This document shows positions 1 to 6,834 of a DNA stretch of 17,809 nucleotides, in pieces. The notes under the pieces were generated by a model. It did no database searches. It saw only the letters and a program-made list of their open reading frames with translations, and was not told where the DNA came from. Position numbers and translations under genes: made by a program. Position 1 is the stretch's first letter; each line of letters begins with the position of its first letter. Location of the stretch: NCBI GenBank assembly GCA_039184055.1, contig JBCDBH010000089.1, positions 1 to 17,809 of the forward strand. The letters are read 5' to 3'. This DNA is from JBCDBH01 sp039184055 (GTDB lineage: Bacteria; Acidobacteriota; Thermoanaerobaculia; Multivoradales; J023).

Positions 1-184
1 CAACCAAGTCACCAAAGTCCTTGTCTAGCGTGATGAGAATTCGTCGTTCCTGGAAGGCCCGAACCAGAATCTCTTCGTCACCAGGGTCCTCATCCCAATC
101 ACCAGCCCACACCGTGTCAAAGCCCGCCGCTTCGAGTTGGCTCTGAGCCGGACCCCAGACGCACGAGTCGAGCAACAGCTTCAT
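1..184 (-). CDS. DUF5615 PIN-like toxin-type protein, partial (C-terminus beyond left edge)
   Basis: Reading the minus strand from the ATG at 184-182 gives 61 residues that stay open to the window edge; the start is MKLLLDSCVWGPAQ. The pattern fits the DUF5615 (Mut7-C/PIN-like) family: an early Asp (D6) after a hydrophobic strand, a GDEEIL segment (D36), and the hallmark ITLDKDFGDL (D54, D56). Family members are usually about 110-120 residues, so roughly half is visible. The start overlaps the stop of the DUF433 gene as TGATG, so the two are translationally coupled. DUF433/DUF5615 pairs are regarded as VapBC-like toxin-antitoxin modules, with this protein as the PIN-fold putative ribonuclease. 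Family assignment is firm. Nuclease activity and toxicity are inferred. Confidence 0.85.
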   Translation of the reverse strand, partial: MKLLLDSCVWGPAQSQLEAAGFDTVWAGDWDEDPGDEEILVRAFQERRILITLDKDFGDLV

Positions 185-432
185 CACCCAGCTTCGAGCA
201 TCATGGGCTCGACTCGTTCATGACCGACCAAGCGACGCGCGTAGACCAAGCACGCCAATACATCCTCCCGTTCGAGCCACGGGTAGCCTTCGAGCAAGGT
301 CTCGATATCGTCACCAGCAGCCAACATGCCGAGAATGTGCTCGACGGCTAAGCGTCGACCACGAATGATGGGCTTGCCGCCAAAGATTTTCGGATTGATA
401 GTAATTCGTGTGAGTAGCTCGTCTTCGCTCAT
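184..432 (-). CDS. DUF433 antitoxin-type protein
   Basis: An 82-residue protein matching the DUF433 (VapB-type) family. The typical opening 'I-x-I-N-P-x-I-x-G-G-K-P-x-I-x-G' is seen as ITINPKIFGGKPIIRGRRL (residues 10-28). It is followed by a helical 'V-x-x-I-L-x-x-L-A-x-G' stretch and a GYPWLEREDVLACLVYA segment, as in the family's 'YP-hydrophobic-D-(V/I)-x-A-x-x-x-Y-A' end. The fold is a winged-helix-like DNA-binding unit thought to neutralise the DUF5615 partner and repress its own operon. The start ATG has a good ribosome site (AAGGAG, about 7 nt upstream). The gene lies 30 bp after polA on the same strand, so it may be co-transcribed with polA or have its own promoter inside the polA end. 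The usual 'GTR' is 'GRR' here, a small deviation. Confidence 0.88.
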   Translation of the reverse strand: MSEDELLTRITINPKIFGGKPIIRGRRLAVEHILGMLAAGDDIETLLEGYPWLEREDVLACLVYARRLVGHERVEPMMLEAG

Positions 433-462
433 GTATCTCTCCTTGGCTGGGATCGGCCACGT

Positions 463-3129
463 CTACTCCTTCGCCTCGTACCAGGTCTCGCCGACACCCA
501 AGTCGACTTTCAGCGGCACGGCGAGCTCGGCGGCGCCTTCCATTTCTTCTCTGACGATGACGCTCACCGGCTCGGAAACGTCGACCGGTGCTTCGATGAC
601 GAGCTCGTCATGCACGGTGAGCAGGAGACGGGCGTCGGGGTGCTCGGCACGCAGACGACGATCGACGGCGATCATGCCGAGCTTGAGGATGTCGGCGGCG
701 GTGCCTTGGATCCGCGCGTTGATCGCCATGCGTTTGGCTTGTTCGCGCAGGTTCCAGTTGCGACTCTTGATATCGGGTAGCCAGCGGATCCGACCGTAGA
801 GGGTCTCGACTCGACCGGTCTCGAGCACCTGAGCAACGGTGTCCTCGACATAGGTGGCGACGGCGGCGTATTGCGCCAGGTAGGTGTCGATGAACTTCTG
901 AGCTTCGTTCTTGGCGATGCCGAGACGCCCCGCGAGACCCCACGAGCTCATGCCGTAGAGGATGCCAAAGTTGATGGTCTTGGCCATACGGCGTTGATCG
1001 GGGGTGACGAGCAGCGGCGAGCCACCGAAGATGGCGGCGGCGGTCGTGGCGTGAATGTCTTCGCCACGCTTGAAGGCGTCGATCATCGCGTCTTCCTCAG
1101 CGATGTGCGCGAGCACGCGAAGCTCGATCTGGCTGTAGTCGGCCACCACCAGGCAGCGACTGTCGGGGGCGCGAAACGCCTTGCGAATCCGCTGACCCGC
1201 CTCGGTGCGGATCGGGATGTTCTGCAGGTTGGGATTGGCCGACGACAAACGCCCGGTGGCGGCGACGGCTTGATTGAACCGCGTATGAAGTCGCCCGTCT
1301 TCGGCGACCAGTTGAGGCAAAGCCTCGACATAGGTGCCGAGCAATTTGCTGATCTCACGAAAGCGAATCAGCTCTTCGGGAAGCGGATAGCCACGCGCGG
1401 CGAGACCTTCGAGCGTTTCAGCATCGGTCGACCAGCTGCGTGTTTTGCGGGTGCGTCGCAAGACTGGATAACCGAGCTTTTCGAACATGATGCTGCCGAG
1501 CTGGCGCGGCGAATTGATGTTGAAGCGCTCGTCGGCGATGACGTAGATCTTCTCTTCGATCTCGCTGAGCTCGGTGTGGAGCGACTTCGCCATATCGGCG
1601 AGAAAGTCACGGTCGAGCACGATGCCGAGCTCTTCCATGGTCAACAGCACCCCCAACAACGGCTCCTCGATCTCGTTGTAGACCCACTCAAGCTTGCCGT
1701 CGTCGGCCAATTCGTCACGCATCTTTGGGAGGAGACGACGCGGCAGGACGACCCGCTCGGCGGCGTAGCGCAGCAGCCGATCGTCGCCGATCAAGGGCTC
1801 CATGCCTTTGCCCCAGCCAGCGTCGATGTTGTTCATCGGCGTGTGCCGGAGACGCTCGAAGGCGACGTCGTCGAGACTATGACCACGGAGCGCCGGCATG
1901 AGCAGATACGACACCAGCATGCCGTCGACTAGTCGGCACTGCTGGTGGAATCGATTCTCGGCGGCGAGCGGCCGGAGCGTTTCTTTGAGATCGTGACCGA
2001 CCAGGGTGACTGCGGCGTCGGCTACCCAGGCGGCCAGTCGGTCGAGCACCGCCGAGCGCAGCGCTTCGTCACGACGGAAGTCGACGTAGTGCGCCAGCTC
2101 GTCACCGTCTTCCTGGGCCATGACAAAGCCCACCTCGCTGCCCGAGGCACCGACCATGGCGACGTAGACATCGCCACGGAGCTGAGCCGCCGCCTGCTCG
2201 AAAGCCGCGACGTCGTCGAGCTCGATGGCCGGCTCGATCGGCTCGATACCGGTGCCGTGCTCGGCTTCGAGCTCTTTGGCGATCGAATCGAAATCGAGCT
2301 CACCACAAAGCTCGAGCAGCGCCTGCCAATCCGGCTCTTCGTGGCGTAGGGCATCGGGCTCGAACTCGATATCGAGATCGGTGTGAATGGTGACCAGCTC
2401 TTTCGACAGCAAGGCGTCTTCACGATGGTTGATCAACCCCTCGCGATAGGCCTTGCGTTTGATGGTTTCGGCGGCCTCGAGCAGCGTCTCGAGCGAGCCA
2501 TGCTCCGAGATCAGCTTTTTCGCCCCTTTCTCACCGATGCCTTTGACCCCGGGGACGTTGTCGCTGCTATCCCCCATGAGCGCCAACACATCGACGACTT
2601 GATGCGGCGGCACGCCAAAATCCTCGGTCACGCCTTCGATGTCGTAGAGCTTGTCGCGTCCCGTGTGGTGCTGGTACACCCCGTCGCCGACGAGCTGCAT
2701 GAGGTCTTTGTCCGGGCTGGCGAGCACGATGTCGAAGCCGGCGTCGCTACCCTTTTTCGCCAGGGTGCCGAGCACGTCGTCGGCCTCGTAGCGCGGTACT
2801 TCGAGAATCGGGATCTTGTAAGCCTCGAGAAGACGGCGAATATATGGGATCTGCGGCCGTAGATCTTCAGGCATGGGCGATCGATTGGCCTTGTATTCCT
2901 CGTAACGGTCGCTCCGCACCGTTTTGGACGACACGTCGAGCGCCACGCCGATGTAGGCGGGTCGATCGTCACGCAGCAGCTTGCGGAGCATCTGGAAGAA
3001 ACCGAAGACGGCGTTGGTCGCTTCGCCCTTGCGGTTCGAGAGATTACGAATCGCGTAGTAGGCGCGAAAGATGTTGGAATAGCCGTCGATCAGATAAACG
3101 CGCGGCCGGGTCGATTGGGCTTCAGCCAT
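463..3129 (-). CDS. polA: DNA polymerase I
   Basis: 888 residues, normal Pol I length, acting in Okazaki-fragment maturation and repair synthesis. The 5'-nuclease domain (about 10-290) has its acidic motifs: YEADDVLGTL (114-123), LASPDKDLMQLV (136-147) and GDSSDNVPGVKGIGEKGAKK (186-205). The polymerase domain is complete. Motif A is VVADYSQIELR (D664). Motif B is RRMAKTINFGILYG (R713-G726, with F721 at the ribose-selecting position). Motif C is TVHDELVIE (H840, D841, E842). The middle 3'-5' exonuclease domain (about 300-480) is present but its catalytic acids are gone: no D-x-E near residue 320, LKET instead of LKYD (E383), and YAAER instead of YAAED (R459). It should therefore lack proofreading, as in Taq or Bst Pol I. 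AGGA lies 8 nt before the ATG. Divergent from the DUF418 gene across 40 bp. Confidence 0.97.
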   Translation of the reverse strand: MAEAQSTRPRVYLIDGYSNIFRAYYAIRNLSNRKGEATNAVFGFFQMLRKLLRDDRPAYIGVALDVSSKTVRSDRYEEYKANRSPMPEDLRPQIPYIRRLLEAYKIPILEVPRYEADDVLGTLAKKGSDAGFDIVLASPDKDLMQLVGDGVYQHHTGRDKLYDIEGVTEDFGVPPHQVVDVLALMGDSSDNVPGVKGIGEKGAKKLISEHGSLETLLEAAETIKRKAYREGLINHREDALLSKELVTIHTDLDIEFEPDALRHEEPDWQALLELCGELDFDSIAKELEAEHGTGIEPIEPAIELDDVAAFEQAAAQLRGDVYVAMVGASGSEVGFVMAQEDGDELAHYVDFRRDEALRSAVLDRLAAWVADAAVTLVGHDLKETLRPLAAENRFHQQCRLVDGMLVSYLLMPALRGHSLDDVAFERLRHTPMNNIDAGWGKGMEPLIGDDRLLRYAAERVVLPRRLLPKMRDELADDGKLEWVYNEIEEPLLGVLLTMEELGIVLDRDFLADMAKSLHTELSEIEEKIYVIADERFNINSPRQLGSIMFEKLGYPVLRRTRKTRSWSTDAETLEGLAARGYPLPEELIRFREISKLLGTYVEALPQLVAEDGRLHTRFNQAVAATGRLSSANPNLQNIPIRTEAGQRIRKAFRAPDSRCLVVADYSQIELRVLAHIAEEDAMIDAFKRGEDIHATTAAAIFGGSPLLVTPDQRRMAKTINFGILYGMSSWGLAGRLGIAKNEAQKFIDTYLAQYAAVATYVEDTVAQVLETGRVETLYGRIRWLPDIKSRNWNLREQAKRMAINARIQGTAADILKLGMIAVDRRLRAEHPDARLLLTVHDELVIEAPVDVSEPVSVIVREEMEGAAELAVPLKVDLGVGETWYEAKE

Positions 3130-3169
3130 CCGTCGATCCTACCGGACGTCTACCGATGAAAGCAGCTCG
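3130..3169. promoter_or_regulatory. 40-bp divergent intergenic between polA and the DUF418 operon
   Basis: Two genes start back to back here with only 40 bp between their start codons, so any promoters must lie partly inside the opposite coding regions. A short AGGA for polA is visible on the minus strand. On the plus strand no Shine-Dalgarno sequence precedes the ATG at 3170, and an ATG at 3156 opens only a 5-codon frame. No convincing -10/-35 pair is visible in so short a gap. Confidence 0.4.
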
Positions 3170-4255
3170 ATGAGCACGACCTCCAATCAACCTCGTATCG
3201 TCGCCTTCGATGTCGCCCGCTGTTTGGCGATCGTCGGCATGGTGATCGTCAACTACAAGATCATCTTGGTGAGCGGTGAGCCTGGCCCGCCGTGGCTGGC
3301 CGCGTTCGCCGATGCCTTCACCGGACGGGCGGTGGCGACGTTCGTGGTGCTCGCCGGGATCGGGGTGAGCCTGTTGTCGCGCCGAGGTCGCGAAAGCGGC
3401 GACCCCGAACGCGTGCGTACCGATCGCATCCGACTGCTCAAACGTGCCGCGTTTCTTTTTGTGTTCGGTGTGCTCTACGCGCCGATCTGGCCCGCCGACA
3501 TCCTGCATTTCTACGGTGTGTACCTGGTGATCGCCGTGCTCTTGTTGAACGCCTCGGGACGTATGTTGTGGGCCGCCGCCATCACGGCGATGCTGATCTT
3601 TCTCGGGCTTCTGGTGACTTTCGACTACAGCGCCGGCTGGGAATGGTCGACGCTCACCTACACCGATTTCTGGACCGCCGAGGGCTTTGTCCGTCATCTC
3701 TTTTTCAACGGCTTTCACCCGGTCTTTCCGTGGGTGGCGTTCATGCTGGTAGGGATGTGGCTCGGCCGGCTCGACTTCCACGATCCGGGCGTGCGACGCA
3801 GGCTCGCCGTCGTCGGTGCCGTCGTCGTGGCCGCGACCGAGCTGCTTTCGTGGTGGCTGAAGGGGCTGATCACCGCCGCGCCGGATGTCGACCCCGAGGC
3901 GATCCATCTCGTCGGTACCAGCCCGATTCCGCCGATGCCGCTTTATTTGCTCAGCGGCGGTGGCACCGCGGTGATGGTGATCGCGCTCGTCGCGATGCTC
4001 ACCGCTCGCTTTGGCGACGCCGGCTGGATGCGCCCGTTCATCGCCGCCGGTCAGCTCGCCTTCACGCTCTATGTCGCCCACGTGGTGGTCGGGATCGGGC
4101 TGCTCGAAGAGCTCGACGCGGGAAGCGATCAGACGCTGAGCTTCGCGCTCGGCTATAGCGCGCTGTTCTGCGTAATCGGCATTCTCTTCGCCTGGGCCTG
4201 GCGACAGCGTTTCCGTCAGGGTCCGTTCGAGTGGCTGATGCGTCGGCTGACCTAG
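3170..4255 (+). CDS. DUF418/YeiB-like multi-pass membrane protein (acyltransferase type)
   Basis: 361 residues with about 9-10 hydrophobic segments. The N-terminal motif RIVAFDVARCLAIVGMVIVN (residues 9-28, with R9, D14, R17 and N28) is the signature shared by DUF418/YeiB and the heparan-alpha-glucosaminide N-acetyltransferase-like (DUF1624) families. ILHFYGVY (111-118) carries the conserved His (H113) on the predicted transfer path. The C-terminus GPFEWLMRRLT is the usual end of DUF418 proteins ('GPLEWLWR-x-x-T'). Such proteins are thought to move acyl groups across or within the inner membrane, but the substrate here is unknown. It is the first gene of a plus-strand run (gaps 17, 14, then -4 nt) leading to pilT. 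No ribosome site precedes the ATG, so it may be leaderless. Codon use resembles its neighbours. Confidence 0.85.
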   Translation: MSTTSNQPRIVAFDVARCLAIVGMVIVNYKIILVSGEPGPPWLAAFADAFTGRAVATFVVLAGIGVSLLSRRGRESGDPERVRTDRIRLLKRAAFLFVFGVLYAPIWPADILHFYGVYLVIAVLLLNASGRMLWAAAITAMLIFLGLLVTFDYSAGWEWSTLTYTDFWTAEGFVRHLFFNGFHPVFPWVAFMLVGMWLGRLDFHDPGVRRRLAVVGAVVVAATELLSWWLKGLITAAPDVDPEAIHLVGTSPIPPMPLYLLSGGGTAVMVIALVAMLTARFGDAGWMRPFIAAGQLAFTLYVAHVVVGIGLLEELDAGSDQTLSFALGYSALFCVIGILFAWAWRQRFRQGPFEWLMRRLT

Positions 4256-4272
4256 TACAATTGCCGACCACT

Positions 4273-4524
4273 ATGCTGCCTGTCGCACTCATCACATGGC
4301 TCGTCATGGGTTTGGCCGCCGGGATTTCGGCGCGTTTCTTCATGCCCGGTCCACGGCTTCCGTGGTGGGCCACGCTCGCCGTCGGTCTGCTCGGCGCGAT
4401 ACTCGGCGGATTGCTCGCCACTCTGCTCGGTTTTGGCGGCTTCGCGGGTTATGACTGGCGAAGTCTGGTCACCGCGACGCTCGGCGCCATGCTCCTTCTT
4501 TTGTTGCTCCGTCTCGCCCGCTGA
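4273..4524 (+). CDS. GlsB/YeaQ/YmgE-family small membrane protein
   Basis: 83 residues starting MLPVALITWLVMGLAAGISA. This is the Transgly_assoc (GlsB/YeaQ/YmgE) pattern of three closely spaced glycine-rich membrane helices: residues about 3-20, 28-50, and a C-terminal leucine run ending in LLLLLLRLAR. A conserved-type 'A-x-F-x-M-P-G' segment follows helix 1. The family is a stress-induced inner-membrane protein of unknown biochemical role. An in-frame ATG at 4231 would add 14 residues and overlap the DUF418 gene by 25 nt. The ATG at 4273 is preferred because family members are about 80-85 residues and start directly in helix 1. No clear Shine-Dalgarno sequence is seen for either start. It lies between the DUF418 gene and pilT, 14 nt before pilT. 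Confidence 0.8.
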   Translation: MLPVALITWLVMGLAAGISARFFMPGPRLPWWATLAVGLLGAILGGLLATLLGFGGFAGYDWRSLVTATLGAMLLLLLLRLAR

Positions 4525-4538
4525 TCGCCGATCCCACG

Positions 4539-5651
4539 ATGCTTCATTTCAAGGTCGACACGATCCTCGGGCGTATGCTCACGGTGGGCAACGTCTCGGA
4601 TCTCAATCTCTCGGTGGGTCGCCCGCCGCAGGTCGAAATCGACGGCAAGCTCGAACCGGTGCCGATTCGCGGTCTCGAAGAGCTGGCGCCGTTTCACACC
4701 GAAACCATCGCCATGGCGTTGATGCGGGGCGAGAAACGACATCTCGACGAGCTACATCGTCGCGGCTCGGTCGATCTATCGTACGCCATCCCCGGCAAGA
4801 CTCGTTTCCGAGTCAACATCTTCAAGCAGCGTGGCACCCTGGCGACGGTGCTTCGCGTCATTCCCACCGGGGTACCGTCGCTCGAGAAGCTCAAGCTTCC
4901 CGAAGAGCTCCGTAAGATCGCCAGGCTCAAGAATGGGATCGTGCTGGTCACAGGTCCGACGGGATCGGGTAAGTCGACCACGCTGGCGGCGATCATCAAC
5001 GAGATCAATCAGAGCCAGCCGGTCCACGTGGTGACGATCGAGGATCCGATCGAATACCTCCATCCAAACCACAAAGCGACCGTCAATCAGCGTGAAATCG
5101 GCTCCGATGCGCCCTCGTTCGCATCGGCCCTACGCGCCGCCTTGCGTCAAGCACCGAAGGTCATTCTGGTCGGCGAGATGCGTGACGTCGAGACCATCGA
5201 GACGGCGTTCGAAGCCGCCGAAACCGGTCACCTCGTGCTCTCGACTCTGCACACCATCGACGCGTCCAAGACGCTCGATCGTATTCTCGGCGTCTTCCCC
5301 AAAGACCAGCAGCAACAGGTGCGCAACCGCTTCGCGATGACGTTCAAATACGTCGTCTCGCAACGTCTGATCCCCAAACCGGGTGGTGGTCGGATCGCCG
5401 CGGTCGAGATCATGACCTCGACGTTCCGCACCCGCGACTACGTCCTGAAAGGCGAAGGCGAAGGCCGCACCTTGCTCGACGCTATTCGTGACGGTGATCA
5501 AGACGGGATGCAGAGTTTCGATCAGGTGCTCGAAAAGATGGTTCGCGACAAGGTCTTGCCCAAGCAAACCGCGCTCGCCTACGCCACCAACCGTGGCAAT
5601 CTCGACCTCGAGCTGGCCGATATCGCCGAAGCCCAGGGGGCGGAGGCGTGA
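4539..5651 (+). CDS. pilT: Type IV pilus retraction ATPase, PilT/PilU family
   Basis: 370 residues, the usual PilT/PilU length. It is the hexameric cytoplasmic motor that depolymerises type IV pili. The N-terminal PAS-like part has the 'SDL-x-L-x-x-G-x-P-P' motif (about residues 20-30). The motor domain carries Walker A GPTGSGKST (139-147), the Asp box TIEDPIEY (166-173), Walker B KVILVGEMRD (207-216, E213) and the His box HLVLSTLHT (231-239). The GMQSFDQVLEKM stretch near the C-terminus is typical of PilT/PilU. The classic 'AIRNLIRE' motif is not obvious; instead there is a Gly/Glu/Lys-rich insert (KGEGEGR) from a short GGCGAA repeat in the DNA, which leans towards PilU or a divergent PilT. 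The start ATG has no strong Shine-Dalgarno sequence and lies 14 nt after the upstream gene. No other pilus genes are in the window. Confidence 0.93.
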   Translation: MLHFKVDTILGRMLTVGNVSDLNLSVGRPPQVEIDGKLEPVPIRGLEELAPFHTETIAMALMRGEKRHLDELHRRGSVDLSYAIPGKTRFRVNIFKQRGTLATVLRVIPTGVPSLEKLKLPEELRKIARLKNGIVLVTGPTGSGKSTTLAAIINEINQSQPVHVVTIEDPIEYLHPNHKATVNQREIGSDAPSFASALRAALRQAPKVILVGEMRDVETIETAFEAAETGHLVLSTLHTIDASKTLDRILGVFPKDQQQQVRNRFAMTFKYVVSQRLIPKPGGGRIAAVEIMTSTFRTRDYVLKGEGEGRTLLDAIRDGDQDGMQSFDQVLEKMVRDKVLPKQTALAYATNRGNLDLELADIAEAQGAEA

Positions 5652-6361
5652 GAATCTCCTGCCAGCCGTGTGGCGACGCGTTTTCGATCAGCGACGACAA
5701 AGTACCCGACCGCCCATTCGTCATTTCCTGTCCGAAGTGCCGACAGAAGCTTCGGATCGACCCGCGCCAAGCCACCGACAGCGCGACGGGTGTGGCCTTG
5801 TCGCCAGAAGGCAAAGCCGCAGCCACCCAGCAGCCCGCCGCGAGCTCGGCCCAGCCGATCTCCCCCGAAAACACGCCATCGTTTCGCCTCACCGACGCCG
5901 AGCTCGCGGGTGAGCTCCCGGTGCTGCGGCCCGCCGAAAAAGAGCTCCTGGCACGGGTCGTCCCGGTGGCGTTCATCGTCGACCTCGACCACGCCGGGGA
6001 TATCGACGTCGCCAATTTGAATCGTCTGGGCTTTCGGGATGTCCAGCATTTCCCGAGCGTCGAAGCCGCCGCCGAGCTCTTCGATCAGGTGCTGCCGGGG
6101 CTGCTTCTCATTCGCGCCGGCAAAGCCGCCGTACCGTTTCCAGCGCTCGAGCCGATCATCCAGATGCCGATGGAAGCACGACGACAGGTCTTCGTCACCG
6201 TCGCCGCCAACAACGTACGCTCCCTCGACGGCTCCGTCGCCTTCTTGATGCAGGTCGACGCTCTCGTGCAAAGCAACGACCTCCCTCACCTCGCCCCGCT
6301 GCTACGACGCGCTCTCCTGCACCACGTTCAGCTCTACCGCCACTGGCACGACGAAGGCTAG
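5648..6361 (+). CDS. Zinc-ribbon protein with a possible pseudo-receiver domain, coupled to pilT
   Basis: 237 residues from a GTG start at 5648 that overlaps the pilT TGA as GTGA; AGGGGG and GGAGG lie just upstream. The N-terminus is a zinc ribbon with Cys pairs C5/C8 and C28/C31 (ISCQPCGDAF ... VISCPKCRQKL), like the MJ0042-type zinc fingers that open many regulatory or adhesion proteins in deltaproteobacterial-type genomes. Residues about 42-80 are an Ala/Pro/Gln/Ser-rich linker. The remainder (about 85-237) alternates short beta-like strands (VVPVAFIVDLDHAG, GLLLIRAG, VFVTVAANN) with helices in a way that recalls a degenerate response-regulator receiver fold. That reading is inference, and no phosphorylatable Asp is evident. 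Coupling to pilT suggests a role in pilus or motility control. Its TAG stop lies in the inverted-repeat element. Confidence 0.75.
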   Translation: MRISCQPCGDAFSISDDKVPDRPFVISCPKCRQKLRIDPRQATDSATGVALSPEGKAAATQQPAASSAQPISPENTPSFRLTDAELAGELPVLRPAEKELLARVVPVAFIVDLDHAGDIDVANLNRLGFRDVQHFPSVEAAAELFDQVLPGLLLIRAGKAAVPFPALEPIIQMPMEARRQVFVTVAANNVRSLDGSVAFLMQVDALVQSNDLPHLAPLLRRALLHHVQLYRHWHDEG

Positions 6362-6541
6362 CCCGCCTTGCTCACCAAACGTCGTAGCGAGGTGTGGAAA
6401 GGTGCATGAGATCTGGGCAGCGCAGGGATGAGCGACCGTAGGCGTACCCGAGGTACGTCGAGGGAGGGAAGAACGAGCACGCCCAGAGATTGCGTGCGTT
6501 TCCGCGCCGTAGCCGGCGGGCTGGTGAGCAAGGCGGGCTAG
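6358..6541. repeat. 184-bp inverted-repeat (MITE/REP-like) element between convergent genes
   Basis: The ends are perfect 20-bp inverted repeats at 6358-6377 and 6522-6541 (left arm begins CTAGCCCGCCTTGCTC). Inside there is a second imperfect arm pair at about 6396-6418 and 6481-6503 (GGAAA...CTGGGC against GCCCAG...TTTCC), and an apical 8-bp hairpin GGCGTACC-CGA-GGTACGTC at 6441-6459. Several mismatches of the middle stem become G-U pairs if the plus strand is transcribed. No open reading frame of note fits inside. The outer CTAG at each end gives the TAG stop of the zinc-ribbon gene (plus) and of the 98-residue gene (minus). A 4-bp CTAG target duplication flanking 16-bp inverted ends is one explanation. 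Alternatively it is a genomic REP-type repeat or bidirectional terminator. Confidence 0.75.
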
Positions 6542-6834
6542 TCTTCGAGCTTGGCTTTGAATGCGTCGAGATCCATCTCGACAAAACCAGGCACATCGGC
6601 ATGGTCGAGCTCTTTGCCGAGATACCACGCCTCCAGTCGATCTTCGATCACATCCTCGGAAGCATGAGGATCCCGTCGTCGAAGGTTCTGCCGCTGAATC
6701 GCGTCAGCGAGCCGTAGCAACTCGGCTAGCTCGTGTGCTTTCGACCGGGGTGGCTCAGAGCTCGGTGGATCGAGTGACTCGCTCATCCGCTCGAGCAAGC
6801 GAGCAAGCGGATCGTCGATCTCGGGAGAGGTCAC
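6538..6834 (-). CDS. Small acidic helical protein, putative partner of the AbiEii-like nucleotidyltransferase
   Basis: 98 residues, highly charged, predicted all-helical, with no signal peptide or membrane segment. The most recognisable part is the middle: ELAELLRLADAIQ followed by LRRRDPHASEDVIEDRLEAW (about residues 36-70). This resembles small proteins often encoded beside COG4914/AbiEii-like nucleotidyltransferases, with an 'L-R-x-R-x-P-x-A-S-x-x-x-I-E-x-R-L-x-A-W' core; that match is from memory. Its ATG overlaps the stop of the nucleotidyltransferase gene by 4 nt (ATGA), so the two are coupled. It may be the antitoxin or regulatory half of a toxin-antitoxin-like pair. Function is not established. 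The TAG stop is formed by the end of the inverted-repeat element. Confidence 0.7.
   Translation of the reverse strand: MTSPEIDDPLARLLERMSESLDPPSSEPPRSKAHELAELLRLADAIQRQNLRRRDPHASEDVIEDRLEAWYLGKELDHADVPGFVEMDLDAFKAKLED

Noticed and set aside
871..1932. 353-codon plus-strand open frame opposite polA
   Set aside because: Antisense shadow: polA on the minus strand is unmistakable, and the translation has no recognisable domain, only a low-complexity GC-driven composition.
3122..4081. 319-codon minus-strand frame opposite the DUF418 gene
   Set aside because: Very polar, His/Arg/Glu-rich translation overlapping a clear membrane protein gene and the polA start; an antisense artefact.
5450..5470. 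GGCGAA short tandem repeat in pilT
   Set aside because: Only about two copies, in frame and coding for a Lys/Gly/Glu stretch; too short to be called a repeat feature.
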